Assembly (NCBI RefSeq): GCF_016909075.1
Contig: NZ_JAFBFC010000003.1
Location: 496,001-560,000, forward strand
From: Priestia iocasae
GTDB lineage: Bacteria > Bacillota > Bacilli > Bacillales > Bacillaceae_H
DNA: 64,000 nt
Reading direction: 5' to 3'
Program-made: the position numbers and the translations under genes
Shown: positions 47,301-56,823 of the stretch, piece by piece
Numbering within the stretch: position 1 is the first letter of the stretch
Layout: each line of letters opens with the position of its first letter
The notes under the pieces: generated by a model
Told to the model about the DNA's origin: nothing
Databases searched by the model: none
Seen by the model: the letters and a program-made list of their open reading frames with translations, nothing else

Positions 47301-47744
47301 ATGATTAAAAGCGGCATCACAATCGGCTTAATTAGTGGTAGCGTCTTAGGTCTTTTTTTGAAGTGGATTGAAACAATAACCGGTAAAAAAGTATATACGC
47401 TATTATTAAACATTGATTTTATTCCAGTGATTGGTGCAGTAACCTGGCCAGAAAGTATTGAATTTTTCTTTCACCTTCTCATTGCCTTCATAATTGGTAT
47501 TCTGTTTGTGTATGCCGCAAAGAAATTTACAACGCAATCATGGAAATGGTTATTGGTAATTTCAACGATTTTGACACTACCAACCATTCCTTTATATTTC
47601 CCATTAACCATATTAGCCATAAAAGAAACGCCTGCTCTTAACGACTTTATGGCCATTCTCTATTGGACCATTGGCCACTTATTATTTGCTCTAACATTAG
47701 CATATTCATATTATTTCATGCAAAAAAGGTCATCTCATAAATAA
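47301..47744 (+). CDS. Four-helix membrane protein of unknown function
   Basis: 147 residues, almost all hydrophobic: helices at about 4-24, 44-70, 83-107 and 118-140, with conserved-looking WPESIEFFFHLL and TIPLYFPLT. AGGAGG before the ATG. Two bases after ylaI, so probably cotranscribed with it. I do not recognise the family; position in the yla cluster is lineage-specific. The last two codons and the stop lie in the terminator stem. Confidence 0.75.
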   Translation: MIKSGITIGLISGSVLGLFLKWIETITGKKVYTLLLNIDFIPVIGAVTWPESIEFFFHLLIAFIIGILFVYAAKKFTTQSWKWLLVISTILTLPTIPLYFPLTILAIKETPALNDFMAILYWTIGHLLFALTLAYSYYFMQKRSSHK

Positions 47745-47760
47745 TGAGATGACCTTTTAC
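47725..47760. terminator. Terminator after the membrane-protein gene
   Basis: Stem AAAAGGTCATCTCAT / ATGAGATGACCTTTT with a 5-base loop; the plus-strand stop TAA (47742-47744) lies in it. Bidirectional with the gene ending at 47768. Confidence 0.85.
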
Positions 47761-47767
47761 TATTACT

Positions 47768-48058
47768 TTATGCAGATGGATAATTTCGAAACTTTTCTGG
47801 CTCTTGTTTAATTTGTTCATACATACATTCAATGAGTTCAACAGGAAAACGCTTCGTCTCTTCTTGATGATCAATTTTATATGAAACCGTATATGACATT
47901 TCATCTTTTGTTACACTCACTTCTTTTACAGAAAAGTCTTGTTCAAGCATCTGTTGAAAGAACGCGAATGTTTCTTGTGCCGACAAATCATCAGGACGAG
48001 CATCGGCGACTATCTTAATTGATAACCAATTATATAAAGCATCTTGAATCGACTTCAT
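47768..48058 (-). CDS. Small soluble protein of unknown function, next to ylaH
   Basis: 96 residues, acidic, without signal or membrane segments. Pattern: N-terminal helix MKSIQDALYNWLSIK, VSVTKDEMSYTVSYK beta stretch, then a Glu-rich helix (CMYEQIKQEPEKFRN). GGGAGCT precedes the ATG. It follows ylaH by 17 bases and probably shares its transcript. I cannot place the family. Confidence 0.7.
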   Translation of the reverse strand: MKSIQDALYNWLSIKIVADARPDDLSAQETFAFFQQMLEQDFSVKEVSVTKDEMSYTVSYKIDHQEETKRFPVELIECMYEQIKQEPEKFRNYPSA

Positions 48059-48075
48059 GCAAAACAGCTCCCTTA

Positions 48076-48402
48076 TTATGGTGAGTCCGCATTTGCCTCC
48101 TGCTTTTTCGATTGATGTAGGCGAACTTTATAAATAATTAATACGAGCGCAGCTACGACTAATCCTTCTGTAACTGGTAAAAAGATGCCGAGAAATGTTA
48201 AAACTGTACAACCTAATGCAAGAAACGTATAAATTACAACCGATTTTAACACCGGTAATTTTCTCGCAAACCCCAGCTTGTACACGACAACAGAGAGTGC
48301 AAAAATCGTGAAATATAGAAACCACATATTCACTTCAGGTTTTTCATCTACTTTAAACAAAGCAGCGAAAAACGAAAGGTGCTCTCTTACATCGATTTCC
48401 AT
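48076..48402 (-). CDS. ylaH: YlaH-like membrane protein
   Basis: 108 residues with three membrane helices (about 24-43, 50-70, 72-92) and a hydrophilic C-terminal tail ending in KQEANADSP. YlaH family by sequence feel ([33 protein letters not shown]) and by its place beside typA. RBS GAGGGGGAG before the ATG. Function unknown. Confidence 0.88.
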   Translation of the reverse strand: MEIDVREHLSFFAALFKVDEKPEVNMWFLYFTIFALSVVVYKLGFARKLPVLKSVVIYTFLALGCTVLTFLGIFLPVTEGLVVAALVLIIYKVRLHQSKKQEANADSP

Positions 48403-48429
48403 TGTTTCTCCCCCTCACCCTTGTTGATC

Positions 48430-50271
48430 TTATTTTTCCATTTCAGCGTATTTCTTTTTCTTTGCCACTTTTTCACGTTCGTTTTTATCTAAAATCTTTT
48501 TACGTAAACGAATTGATTCAGGTGTGATTTCACAAAGTTCGTCTTCATTTAAATATTCAAGAGATTGCTCTAATGACATAAGACGAGGCTTTTTCATGCT
48601 TGTTGTTTGGTCTTTATTAGCTGAACGCATGTTTGTCATTTGCTTCATTTTACATACGTTTACAACTAAGTCATTTTCACGTGTATGCTCACCAACAATC
48701 ATACCTTCATATACTTCTGTACCTGGTTCGATGAAGATTGTACCACGGTCTTCAACCCCCATAATACCATAAGCAGATGCCTTACCAGTTTCCATTGAAA
48801 CAAGAACTCCTTGACGACGTCCTCCAACTTGACCTGGCTGCATTGGTTGATAGCTGTCAAATGAGTGATTGATGATTCCAAATCCTCGTGTTAATGATAA
48901 GAATTCTGTTGTATATCCAATTAATCCACGAGCTGGTACCATGAAAATAAGGCGAACTTGTCCACTACCATTGTTAATCATGTCAACCATTTCACCTTTA
49001 CGTGCACCCATAGATTCCATAATTGATCCAGTATGCTCTTCTGGAATATCAATTTGTACACGTTCTACTGGCTCACAACGAACACCATCAATTTCTCGTA
49101 CGATAACTTCTGGCTTTGACACTTGAAGCTCGTAACCTTCACGACGCATGTTCTCAATTAAAATAGATAAGTGTAGCTCTCCACGTCCTGATACAACCCA
49201 AACATCCGGAGAGTCTGTGTTTTCAACACGTAAACTTACGTCTGTTTGAAGCTCAGCCATTAAACGCTCTTCAATTTTACGTGACGTAACATATTTACCC
49301 TCACGACCAGCAAACGGGCTGTTGTTTACAAGGAACGTCATTTGTAATGTCGGCTCATCAATACGTAAGATTGGTAATGCATCTTGGTGTTCAACTGGAC
49401 ATACTGTTTCACCTACGTTAATGTCTTCCATACCTGAAACCGCAATTAAATCTCCAGCTTTTGCTTCTTCAATTTCAACACGCTTTAGTCCTAAGAAACC
49501 AAACATTTTCGTTACACGGAATTGTTTAATGCTTCCATCAAGTTTCATTAAGGCTACTTGTTGACCCACCTGCATTGTTCCGCGGAATACGCGACCTACT
49601 CCAATACGACCTACATAGTCGTTGTAATCAAGCATAGCTACTTGGAACTGAAGAGGCTCTTCGCTATTATCAACTGGTGCTGGAATATGTTCAACAATTG
49701 CATCAAATAAAGCTTCCATGTTCTCATCTTGCTTAGCTGGATCTTTACTTGCTGTACCGTTAATCGCTGATGCATACACAACTGGGAACTCAATTTGTTC
49801 TTCACTTGCACCAAGCTCAATGAATAAATCGATTACTTCGTCCACAACTTCTTCAGGACGAGCAAAATCACGGTCAATTTTATTTACAACCACGATTGGT
49901 GTTAATTTTTGCTCTAACGCTTTTTTCAATACAAAGCGTGTTTGTGGCATACATCCTTCGTATGCGTCAACTACTAGTAATACACCGTCTACCATTTTCA
50001 TAATACGCTCTACTTCTCCACCGAAGTCAGCATGTCCTGGTGTATCCATGATGTTAATGCGTGTATCTTTATAATTAATAGCTGTATTTTTCGCTAAAAT
50101 TGTAATTCCACGCTCACGCTCAAGGTCGTTTGAATCCATCGCACGCTCATCAACTTGCTCGTTTGTGCGGAATGTACCTGATTGATGTAACAATTTATCT
50201 ACTAATGTTGTTTTCCCATGGTCTACATGGGCAATAATCGCAATATTACGTAAATCTTTACGAATGTTCAC
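48430..50271 (-). CDS. typA: Ribosome-binding translational GTPase TypA/BipA
   Basis: 613 residues from GTG at 50271, with GGAG eight bases upstream; a GTG at 50280 gives three extra residues. GTPase motifs: G1 [10 protein letters not shown]3 [13 protein letters not shown]4 VNKIDR. EF-G-like domains III-V and the BipA-specific C-terminal domain follow ([23 protein letters not shown]). Helps 50S subunit assembly and stress survival, notably in the cold. Confidence 0.97.
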   Translation of the reverse strand: MNIRKDLRNIAIIAHVDHGKTTLVDKLLHQSGTFRTNEQVDERAMDSNDLERERGITILAKNTAINYKDTRINIMDTPGHADFGGEVERIMKMVDGVLLVVDAYEGCMPQTRFVLKKALEQKLTPIVVVNKIDRDFARPEEVVDEVIDLFIELGASEEQIEFPVVYASAINGTASKDPAKQDENMEALFDAIVEHIPAPVDNSEEPLQFQVAMLDYNDYVGRIGVGRVFRGTMQVGQQVALMKLDGSIKQFRVTKMFGFLGLKRVEIEEAKAGDLIAVSGMEDINVGETVCPVEHQDALPILRIDEPTLQMTFLVNNSPFAGREGKYVTSRKIEERLMAELQTDVSLRVENTDSPDVWVVSGRGELHLSILIENMRREGYELQVSKPEVIVREIDGVRCEPVERVQIDIPEEHTGSIMESMGARKGEMVDMINNGSGQVRLIFMVPARGLIGYTTEFLSLTRGFGIINHSFDSYQPMQPGQVGGRRQGVLVSMETGKASAYGIMGVEDRGTIFIEPGTEVYEGMIVGEHTRENDLVVNVCKMKQMTNMRSANKDQTTSMKKPRLMSLEQSLEYLNEDELCEITPESIRLRKKILDKNEREKVAKKKKYAEMEK

Positions 50272-50485
50272 GCATTTCACTCCTATGCTTGTAATAACTA
50301 AGCTATTATATCACACTCACCATAGAATACTATAGAATAGTGTAGAATTACAAAATGAATTTGTTGTACACTATAAGTTGAGGACCATATTTGAGGGTTT
50401 CAGCTCGATTTATGGAAAGATTTTGTCACTAAACAAGCGTTATGTATACTTTTTACAACAAGATGGTGGAATGGGAGGTTTTTTG

Positions 50486-50671
50486 ATGAAAAACATTAAG
50501 TGGGTATTTGTGCTTTATGCAATCTTAGCAACCGCTTCAATTATGGCTATCGGTATTTTTGTTGGTGAGGGTAGCTTTTTTGGAATTATAGGGGCTCTTT
50601 TAGCGCTAGTGGTCGTAATGGGGTTTGGATTTGTGACGAAAAAGAAAATGCGTGAACGTGGTGAATTATAA
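50486..50671 (+). CDS. ylaF: YlaF family small membrane protein (DUF5325)
   Basis: 61 residues from the ATG at 50486, seven bases after GGGAGG; the frame runs back to 50378 but that region has no good start. Two membrane helices (about 5-24 and 28-47) with GIIGALLALVVVMGFGF, followed by a basic tail (KKKMRERGEL). Function unknown. Confidence 0.85.
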   Translation: MKNIKWVFVLYAILATASIMAIGIFVGEGSFFGIIGALLALVVVMGFGFVTKKKMRERGEL

Positions 50672-50688
50672 CATCACCTATACATAAA

Positions 50689-50736
50689 AGGCTGTGAGAA
50701 GAGGGTTAAACACCCTACTTACCACAGCCCTTTTTT
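50689..50736. terminator. Terminator between ylaF and suhB
   Basis: Stem AGGCTGTGAGAAGAGGG / CCCTACTTACCACAGCCC (imperfect middle), T6 on the plus strand. Member of the shared hairpin family. Confidence 0.85.
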
Positions 50737-51532
50737 ATCGATTCTGAATGTATTCTTTTTGTACTTGTTCATGCAGCATGGAGTTTCCAATAAACACACT
50801 GCTATTTTCTAGAATAGAAAGTGGCTTTCCATCTAAACTTGTCACTGTACCTCCTACTTCATGTACAAGAATCATTCCTGCTGCAAAATCCCATGGTGCT
50901 AAGCGCATTGTAATATATGCATCTAGTCTACCTGCTGCTACATATGCAAGCTCAACAGCTGCTGACCCGTATGAACGTGTCCCTCGTACTCGACGAACAA
51001 GTGGACCTAACACAGTAGGATCAATTCGTTTATTTTCTGTCACCCATGTTGCATTAAGACCAACAATTGCCTCTTCGATTGGAACAGGCTTTAACTTTGG
51101 CAAATGTATATCGTTCATATAAGCTCCTTGTCCTCGACGCGCATGATACATTTCATCATGAACAACATCATAAATTAGACCAATTTGCCCTACTCCCTCT
51201 TCAAAAATACCAACCGAAATAGCAAAGTTACGCTGTTGATGAACAAAATTCATGGTTCCATCAATTGGATCGATAACCCAAATAACCCCTTCTGTTGATT
51301 CGACTTTTTCTCCATATCCTTCTTCACCTAGAATACGATGAGTTGGAAATACTTCTTTAATTTTACCAATTAGAAATTGTTCCACTTCTTTATCCATATT
51401 TGTGACAAGGTCATTTGGATTTGATTTTGACTGAATCAACAATTCTGTACTGAATGATTCTTTTATCTTCTTCCCTGCTTCTGTTACCCATTCCTTTGCA
51501 TATGTATCAATTTTCTCCCAACTATGTTCCAT
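50735..51532 (-). CDS. suhB: Inositol monophosphatase family protein
   Basis: 265 residues from the ATG at 51532 (MEHSWEKID; GAGGGGG upstream), equal in length to B. subtilis YktC; earlier in-frame ATGs run through leader. Mg-dependent phosphatase motifs: GEEGYGEKVE, WVIDPIDGTMNFVHQ and the C-terminal PWDFAAGMILVHEVGG. Hydrolyses inositol phosphate or related sugar/nucleotide phosphates. Confidence 0.93.
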   Translation of the reverse strand: MEHSWEKIDTYAKEWVTEAGKKIKESFSTELLIQSKSNPNDLVTNMDKEVEQFLIGKIKEVFPTHRILGEEGYGEKVESTEGVIWVIDPIDGTMNFVHQQRNFAISVGIFEEGVGQIGLIYDVVHDEMYHARRGQGAYMNDIHLPKLKPVPIEEAIVGLNATWVTENKRIDPTVLGPLVRRVRGTRSYGSAAVELAYVAAGRLDAYITMRLAPWDFAAGMILVHEVGGTVTSLDGKPLSILENSSVFIGNSMLHEQVQKEYIQNR

Positions 51533-51650
51533 GATTAAAGCCCCCTCGTCCATATGTATGTAATACAAGCTTAAAAAAATACGCGCTATAAATCAAGTAA
51601 CCATCCTTTTCACAGAAAAAACGAACCTATAAAAAGGTTCGTATAGACTT

Positions 51651-51842
51651 CTATACATTCTGTAGTTTTACCATTTCTTGCCTCAATGTTTCAAGTTTTT
51701 GCTTACAAACGGTTTTCTTTTCTTCATTTTTTTCAATCATAGCGTCATAGAGAGTTGCTAATTCGTAATCTACTTCTAAGCGTAATACAGCAAGCCTTTT
51801 ATTCCCATTTGCCTTTTTATACATATTTACCACTTGCTTCAT
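51651..51842 (-). CDS. ykzI: YkzI-type small helical protein
   Basis: 63 residues, all helix/coiled-coil in character (RLAVLRLEVDYELATLYDAMIEKNEEKK, CKQKLETLRQEMVKLQ). GAGGGG upstream of the ATG. Called by its position between suhB (yktC) and yktB as in B. subtilis. Function unknown. Confidence 0.75.
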   Translation of the reverse strand: MKQVVNMYKKANGNKRLAVLRLEVDYELATLYDAMIEKNEEKKTVCKQKLETLRQEMVKLQNV

Positions 51843-52102
51843 AAATTAAAACACCCCTCTTTCACTTTTTCACCTACATAAAAATTAATTTTTAAAAAGA
51901 CTAAATTTTCAGATATTTTTATTGATATATTCTATGTAGAAAGTCAAAATCATGCAACTAAATTGTGTGATTACCTAGAAAAAAATAAAAAGTACAACTT
52001 AGAGGATATCCACCTCGTTTAACCTAGCAAGTTGAATACGTGCAATTCAAGGGTTTAGTGTGTTAAACTTTTGCCATTAATATATTCCTATCGGAGGTTT
52101 AC

Positions 52103-52732
52103 ATGACGTTTTCTGGATTTCACCAAGAAGATTTCAATGTGTTTCACATTGAAGGATTAGATGCACGAATGGAGGCAATCAAGTCTCAAATACAACCCAA
52201 ATTTGAAGAATTAGGACATTATTTCGCTCCCACTTTATCTGCACTATGTGGAGATGAAATGCATGTACATATCGCAAAACACGCAAGACGGACCGTCAAT
52301 CCACCAAATGATACATGGGTCGCCTTTGCCAATAGTAAAAGAGGCTATAAAAAACTCCCACACTTTCAGATTGGCTTATGGGAATCTCATGTGTTCATTT
52401 GGTTTGCTGTTATCTATGAATCACCTATTAAAGAAACATTTGGATCGTTATTGCAACAAGAGATTAAACACATTCAACAATTAGTACCTTCTCATTTCGT
52501 TTGGTCGGCTGATCATACAAAGCCGGATGTACGAAAGATGAGGGATTTACAAACAGACGATTTACTTCAGTTGTTTAATCGCCTGCAAACGATCAAAAAA
52601 GCAGAAATACTATGTGGGGTAAACATTCCAAAAGAACAAGCCGCTACGATGACAAGCGAAGAATGGATCAACACGATTGATGAGACGTTTCAAACCCTTA
52701 AGCCATTATATGAATTGGCAAAGCAAGGATAA
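52103..52732 (+). CDS. yktB: YktB family protein (UPF0637)
   Basis: 209 residues, soluble. The family's recognisable stretches are [19 protein letters not shown] at the start, [20 protein letters not shown], and [13 protein letters not shown]-like ([17 protein letters not shown]). GGAGG before the ATG. Structure known for relatives but no assigned function. Divergent from ykzI. Confidence 0.9.
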   Translation: MTFSGFHQEDFNVFHIEGLDARMEAIKSQIQPKFEELGHYFAPTLSALCGDEMHVHIAKHARRTVNPPNDTWVAFANSKRGYKKLPHFQIGLWESHVFIWFAVIYESPIKETFGSLLQQEIKHIQQLVPSHFVWSADHTKPDVRKMRDLQTDDLLQLFNRLQTIKKAEILCGVNIPKEQAATMTSEEWINTIDETFQTLKPLYELAKQG

Positions 52733-52740
52733 AATAAAGT

Positions 52741-52791
52741 GACGTGCCTTAAACGATTCTACTCTGACTTCGTTTAAGGCACGTCTTTTTT
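52741..52791. terminator. Terminator between yktB and yktA
   Basis: Perfect 16-bp stem GACGTGCCTTAAACGA / TCGTTTAAGGCACGTC with a 13-base loop and T6. Confidence 0.95.
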
Positions 52792-53062
52792 AGGTCATTT
52801 TAATTAAATTGCCAGAAGCAGATTCTTTTGCTTTTTTGATGGTGCGATATGAAGAATAACCACTTTGATCCTCAAAATCATTGCACATGGTTTTCTCTTC
52901 TGCTTTACTTGGCACAATTTCTTTAAAGCGACGATACACTTCCATAAGCTCATCTCGCTCAATTCCTTTTTCATAAGCCTTTTCAATGGCTTCAAAAAAC
53001 TTTACCACATCAATAATTTCGTCGGTACTCCAGTCTATTGATATTGGGTATTGATATTCCAT
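52790..53062 (-). CDS. yktA: YktA family protein (UPF0223)
   Basis: 90 residues from the ATG at 53062 ([20 protein letters not shown] eight bases upstream), equal to B. subtilis YktA length. Contains [30 protein letters not shown] and [14 protein letters not shown]. Small helical protein, function unknown. 26 bases after the nitronate monooxygenase gene. Confidence 0.92.
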   Translation of the reverse strand: MEYQYPISIDWSTDEIIDVVKFFEAIEKAYEKGIERDELMEVYRRFKEIVPSKAEEKTMCNDFEDQSGYSSYRTIKKAKESASGNLIKMT

Positions 53063-53088
53063 ATCTATCACTCCATACTTCATAACTT

Positions 53089-54063
53089 CTACGCACGGGT
53101 TGTAACAGATGCCCAGCGTCCAGCAACCTCTTCTGCTTCTTTTATCATTCGTTTAAATAGCTCTTCAACTGAAGGCACATCTTTAATCATCCCCATAACT
53201 TGTCCAGCCCATGCAAATCCTTCATCTTGGTTTCCATTATAAATGTAGTTGCGATTGGCTTGTCCACTTATGTATTGTTTCAATTCTTCATACGTAGCCT
53301 GGTTAGATTCTAGAGCTAATATTTGATCTGTAAATGAATTAGCGATGGCTCTAGCTGGTGCACCTAATGTGCGTTTAATTACTACTGTATCATATTCGCT
53401 TCCATTGACAAGGGCTTGTTTGTAGGATTCATGAGCATGAACACATTCTTTTGTCGCAATAAATCGAGTGCCCATTTCAATTCCTTCGGCTCCTAAACTT
53501 AATGCAGCCATTAAACCTCTACCATCCCCAATTCCTCCCGAAGCAATAACTGGAATGGATACTGCATCAACCACTTGAGGAATTAAGACAAATGTACCCG
53601 TGTCATTTTTCCCAAGATGGCCTCCACCTTCTTGTCCAACCACCATGACTGCGTCTGCACCAAGCTCTTCTGCTTTTTCAGCTTGTCTCCTTGCTGCGAC
53701 AAGCACAAGCTTTTTCGTTTCTACTCCTTTTAACTGTTCGAAAATAGGCGCTGGATTTCCACCTGTCATCGTGACAACAGGGACGTTCTCTTCAATCGCT
53801 ACTTCAAGCATGTGTTCAAATGGGCGCCCGTGCTGTCCGATTGCAAAATTGACACCGAATGGCTTAGCTGTCTTTTCACGTACTTTTTGAATCTCTTGTC
53901 GTAATGCTTCTGGAGAAGGCAATGACATCGCTGTAATTTGCCCTAGTCCTCCTGCATTAGAAACAGCAGCTGCTAAATCAGCATATGCTAAATAAGCCAG
54001 CCCACCTTGAATAATTGGATAATCAATGTTTAATAAGTTTGTCACACGTGTATTCCACTTCAT
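53089..54063 (-). CDS. Nitronate monooxygenase / 2-nitropropane dioxygenase-type flavoprotein
   Basis: 324 residues, TIM-barrel with FMN-site motifs: [46 protein letters not shown] and [32 protein letters not shown]. Family includes nitronate monooxygenases and FabK enoyl-ACP reductases; the GGGHLG motif is common to both, so the reaction is not fixed. GAGGAGG precedes the ATG. Three 14-bp repeats lie in its 5' leader (separate entry). Confidence 0.88.
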   Translation of the reverse strand: MKWNTRVTNLLNIDYPIIQGGLAYLAYADLAAAVSNAGGLGQITAMSLPSPEALRQEIQKVREKTAKPFGVNFAIGQHGRPFEHMLEVAIEENVPVVTMTGGNPAPIFEQLKGVETKKLVLVAARRQAEKAEELGADAVMVVGQEGGGHLGKNDTGTFVLIPQVVDAVSIPVIASGGIGDGRGLMAALSLGAEGIEMGTRFIATKECVHAHESYKQALVNGSEYDTVVIKRTLGAPARAIANSFTDQILALESNQATYEELKQYISGQANRNYIYNGNQDEGFAWAGQVMGMIKDVPSVEELFKRMIKEAEEVAGRWASVTTRA

Positions 54064-54080
54064 CTTCTTTCCTCCTCATT

Positions 54081-54122
54081 CTTTGTTCTTCTTTCTTTGT
54101 TCTTCTTTCTTTGTTCTTCTTT
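54081..54122. repeat. Three perfect 14-bp tandem repeats in a 5' leader
   Basis: Three exact copies of CTTTGTTCTTCTTT end to end. On the transcribed strand of the nitronate monooxygenase gene they read as purine-rich AAAGAAGAACAAAG units directly ahead of GAGGAGG, 17 bases upstream of the start codon. Confidence 0.85.
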
Positions 54123-54319
54123 GTACATCACAATTTATCCTTTCTTTTTAGATAAAAATTTCTATGCAAAGCATACTAGAAATGCTATAATGCTTTTGTT
54201 TTATGTTTTCTTCATCATACATTTTTAAAAAAAGAAACGAAAAGACTTTTTATCACTGTTCAATACGTGATAAAAATGACATAATTATCATTCAATTAGT
54301 AAAGAGGTGTATAACAAAA

Positions 54320-55801
54320 TTGTCAGATCAATTTACTACTCCATTATTCACAAAACTAGTCGAACATGCTAAAAATAACCCAACTCAATTCCATATTCCT
54401 GGTCACAAAAAGGGCTCAGGTATGGATCCTGAATTCCGTCAATTTATCGGTGAAAATGCACTTTCTATCGATTTAATTAATATTGGTCCATTAGATGATC
54501 TCCATCAGCCAAAAGGGATTATTAAAGAAGCCCAAGATTTAGCTGCCGCTGCCTTTGGTGCAGATCATACCTTCTTCTCTGTCCAAGGAACAAGCGGTGC
54601 AATTATGACCATGGTTATGTCTGTTTGTGGACCTGGAGATAAAATTATTGTTCCACGTAATGTTCATAAATCCGTTATGAGCGCCATTGTGTTTTCTGGT
54701 GCAACACCTATTTTTATTCATCCAGAGATTGATCCGAATCTAGGTATTTCACATGGAATCACAACTGATTCTGTTGAGAAAGCACTTGAACAACATCCTG
54801 ATGCAAAAGGATTGCTTGTTATTAATCCAACTTACTTTGGAATTGCTGGTGATTTACAAAAGATTGTTGAAATCGCGCATTCCTATAACATACCGGTTTT
54901 AGTAGATGAAGCACATGGTGTTCATATTCACTTCCATGACGCTTTGCCACTATCAGCCATGCAAGCTGGTGCAGATATGGCAGCAACAAGTGTTCATAAA
55001 TTAGGTGGGTCTATGACACAAAGTTCCATTTTAAATGTACGTGAAGGACTTGTATCACCAAAGCGTGTTCAATCTATTTTAAGTATGTTAACAACAACAT
55101 CCACTTCTTATCTGTTACTGGCGTCACTAGATGTAGCACGTAAACGTCTAGCAACAGAAGGAAAAGTGCTAATTGACCAAGCAATTCGTTTAGCTGAATA
55201 TGCTCGAACAGAAATTAATACGATTCCTCACTTACAATGTGTAGGTCGTGAAATTCTTGGCACAAAAGCAACTTATGACCTTGATCCAACAAAGTTAATT
55301 ATATCTGTATCTGACTTAGGTATTACAGGATATGATGTAGAGAAATGGCTACGTGAAAAATATAACATCGAAGTTGAAATGTCTGACTTATACAATGTTC
55401 TTTGCATTATTACACCTGGAGATCGTGCAGAAGATATTGAAAAGCTTATTACAGCTTTAAGAGAGATTTCGACCGAATTTTATCATTTATCTCAACAAGA
55501 AGATTCTCTTGAAGTACCAGTGTTACTTCCTAACATTCCAGTTCTTGCGCTTACACCTCGAGATGCTTTTTATGCAGAAACCGAAGTTGTACCGTTTGAA
55601 AAATCGGCAGGGCGTATTATTGCTGAGTTCATTATGGTTTATCCACCTGGTATTCCAATTTTCATTCCTGGAGAAATTATCACAGAAGAAAACTTAAATT
55701 ATATTACTACAAATTTAAAAGCTGGCTTACCTGTTCAAGGTCCAGAAGATTTCGAATTAAAAACGCTTCGTGTTATTAAAGAACATAAAGCGATTAAATA
55801 A
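54320..55801 (+). CDS. speA: Arginine decarboxylase (Orn/Lys/Arg decarboxylase fold I)
   Basis: 493 residues from TTG at 54320 (after AGAGGTG), matching B. subtilis SpeA (490); the frame is open back to 54203 but without homology. Converts arginine to agmatine for polyamine synthesis. PLP-fold I features: PGHKKGSGMDPEFR, FFSVQGTSGAIMTMV, LVDEAHGVHIHFH, and the PLP Lys in ATSVHKLGGSMTQSS. Followed by the SR1 gene in the opposite orientation; SR1 regulates arginine catabolism in B. subtilis. Confidence 0.94.
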   Translation: MSDQFTTPLFTKLVEHAKNNPTQFHIPGHKKGSGMDPEFRQFIGENALSIDLINIGPLDDLHQPKGIIKEAQDLAAAAFGADHTFFSVQGTSGAIMTMVMSVCGPGDKIIVPRNVHKSVMSAIVFSGATPIFIHPEIDPNLGISHGITTDSVEKALEQHPDAKGLLVINPTYFGIAGDLQKIVEIAHSYNIPVLVDEAHGVHIHFHDALPLSAMQAGADMAATSVHKLGGSMTQSSILNVREGLVSPKRVQSILSMLTTTSTSYLLLASLDVARKRLATEGKVLIDQAIRLAEYARTEINTIPHLQCVGREILGTKATYDLDPTKLIISVSDLGITGYDVEKWLREKYNIEVEMSDLYNVLCIITPGDRAEDIEKLITALREISTEFYHLSQQEDSLEVPVLLPNIPVLALTPRDAFYAETEVVPFEKSAGRIIAEFIMVYPPGIPIFIPGEIITEENLNYITTNLKAGLPVQGPEDFELKTLRVIKEHKAIK

Positions 55802-55815
55802 CTAGAACCCTATGA

Positions 55816-55866
55816 AACCCCTACACTTCATCCAGTAGACTGCTGAATGAAGTGTAGGGGTTTTCT
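55816..55866 (+). terminator. speA terminator
   Basis: Perfect 16-bp stem AACCCCTACACTTCAT / ATGAAGTGTAGGGGTT, 15-base loop, T4. Confidence 0.93.
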
Positions 55867-55895
55867 ATATATAGTCCTCTCGTTTATACATATAT

Positions 55896-55923
55896 AAAAA
55901 GCATGTAGCCCCTAGCTACATGC
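55896..55923 (-). terminator. Terminator of the SR1 transcript
   Basis: On the minus strand GCATGTAGC / GCTACATGC with a 5-base loop followed by TTTTTATAT; 23 bases past the SR1P stop. Confidence 0.9.
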
Positions 55924-55945
55924 CTCCCATCCCTGTTCATTATTC

Positions 55946-56071
55946 TTAGTCTAAATCTTCATCCATTGCTTTGCAGTCTTCACAGTCACATTTCCCGTAT
56001 AATCTTGAAACCTTCTCATCTTCAAAATGTCCAATTGTACTGTTGCAAGTTTGACAAATAATTGTTCCCAT
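55946..56071 (-). CDS. sr1P: GapA-binding peptide SR1P
   Basis: 41-residue frame: MGTIICQTCNSTIGHFEDE at the start, a central KVSRLYGKCDCEDC, and an acidic end. The two Cys pairs (CQTC, CDCEDC) and FEDEKV are typical of SR1P (DUF4182-like). GGGGAG lies nine bases before the ATG. In B. subtilis SR1P binds glyceraldehyde-3-phosphate dehydrogenase GapA and promotes its RNase J1 association. Too short for routine gene calling, so easy to miss. Confidence 0.88.
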   Translation of the reverse strand: MGTIICQTCNSTIGHFEDEKVSRLYGKCDCEDCKAMDEDLD

Positions 56072-56136
56072 ATTTTAACTCCCCTTTGCTTATGTTTAGT
56101 GAACTATATGACGCTTTTAAGTGAAAAAGAAGTATT

Positions 56137-56216
56137 TTGTAAGCGTTTTATTCTTCTTGATATTATAATATTATGTCACATTTGATTTGTCAACAACTAA
56201 TTAGTATGTCACATTT
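56137..56216 (-). promoter_or_regulatory. SR1 promoter with CcpN-like repeats and a cre-like site
   Basis: On the minus strand TTGACA (56188-56193) and TATTAT (56165-56170), 17 bases apart. Two identical 12-bp sequences AAATGTGACATA occur at 56205-56216 (upstream of -35) and 56172-56183 (between -35 and -10), 33 bp apart. Reverse complement matches the CcpN operator TRTGHYATAYW at 10 of 11 positions. A cre-like TTGTAAGCGTTTTAT lies at 56137-56151, just after the start. B. subtilis sr1 is repressed by CcpN and CcpA. Confidence 0.75.
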
Positions 56217-56350
56217 ATTTTTTTTTATTCTTTTCATGTGGTGATTTTCACAAAATTTATTGTGGTTTAATAAGTAGTAGGTAGTGATTCATTTCTACTT
56301 TAACGAATCTTTTGCAGTTACCTTTCGAGTAAACGCTCTAAAAACAAAAA

Positions 56351-56371
56351 AACCACGAGCTACTCGTGGTT
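56351..56371 (-). terminator. Terminator of the DUF1885 gene
   Basis: Stem AACCACGAG / CTCGTGGTT with a 3-base loop and T7 on the minus strand; the stop codon (56370-56372) overlaps the first bases of the stem. Confidence 0.9.
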
Positions 56372-56762
56372 ATCTTTTATAGAAATACATCACTCTACCA
56401 TTAAACAAGTGTAATTCTGCTTCAAGTTTTTTCGCTAAAAACTTACATAGCTCATTTGCCTTTCCTTTATCTCCATTTGTAGCACTAGCAGGAAGTGTTA
56501 TCTTGATGTATCCTCCGCTCTCTTCTTCTCCGATGCTCAAAATAAGGCCATAATATTTATCGTTTGTGCCTTTTAAATAAAAAGAAGTATCTGTCTCTCT
56601 TATTTCATAAGGAAATGCAGATTGTGCATAAGTCCAATTAAGTTGTTCGCCTGTCTTAGTTGTTATTTCTTGATAATAGGCTAATAACGCTTTTACCTCA
56701 TCCTTTGACATTCTTTGTTTAATTGATTTTGGTGCAAGCTTAATCACGGTAGACTGACTCAA
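56370..56762 (-). CDS. DUF1885-like small protein
   Basis: 130 residues, soluble. N-terminus MSQSTVIKLAPKSIKQRMSK, then a helical segment VKALLAYYQEITTKTGEQLNW and a mixed alpha/beta remainder ending in LHLFNGRVMYFYKR. This resembles the DUF1885 family, whose Geobacillus member has a solved structure but no function. Weakly similar by memory, not by search. Confidence 0.65.
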   Translation of the reverse strand: MSQSTVIKLAPKSIKQRMSKDEVKALLAYYQEITTKTGEQLNWTYAQSAFPYEIRETDTSFYLKGTNDKYYGLILSIGEEESGGYIKITLPASATNGDKGKANELCKFLAKKLEAELHLFNGRVMYFYKR

Positions 56763-56823
56763 TCATCTCACTCCCCTTTGCTATCTCACCTTTTATTTTT
56801 CTTCAGTTACCTACATAGATCAA

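Larger units (their letters stand above)
55896..56158 (-). ncRNA. sr1: SR1-type dual-function regulatory RNA
   Basis: Promoter (56165-56193) to terminator (55896-55923) defines a transcript of about 260 nt carrying the SR1P reading frame. In B. subtilis SR1 (about 205 nt) base-pairs with ahrC mRNA and encodes SR1P. Place between speA and the pdh region is the same. Boundaries are predicted, not measured; base-pairing with ahrC cannot be tested here as ahrC is outside the window. Confidence 0.75.
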
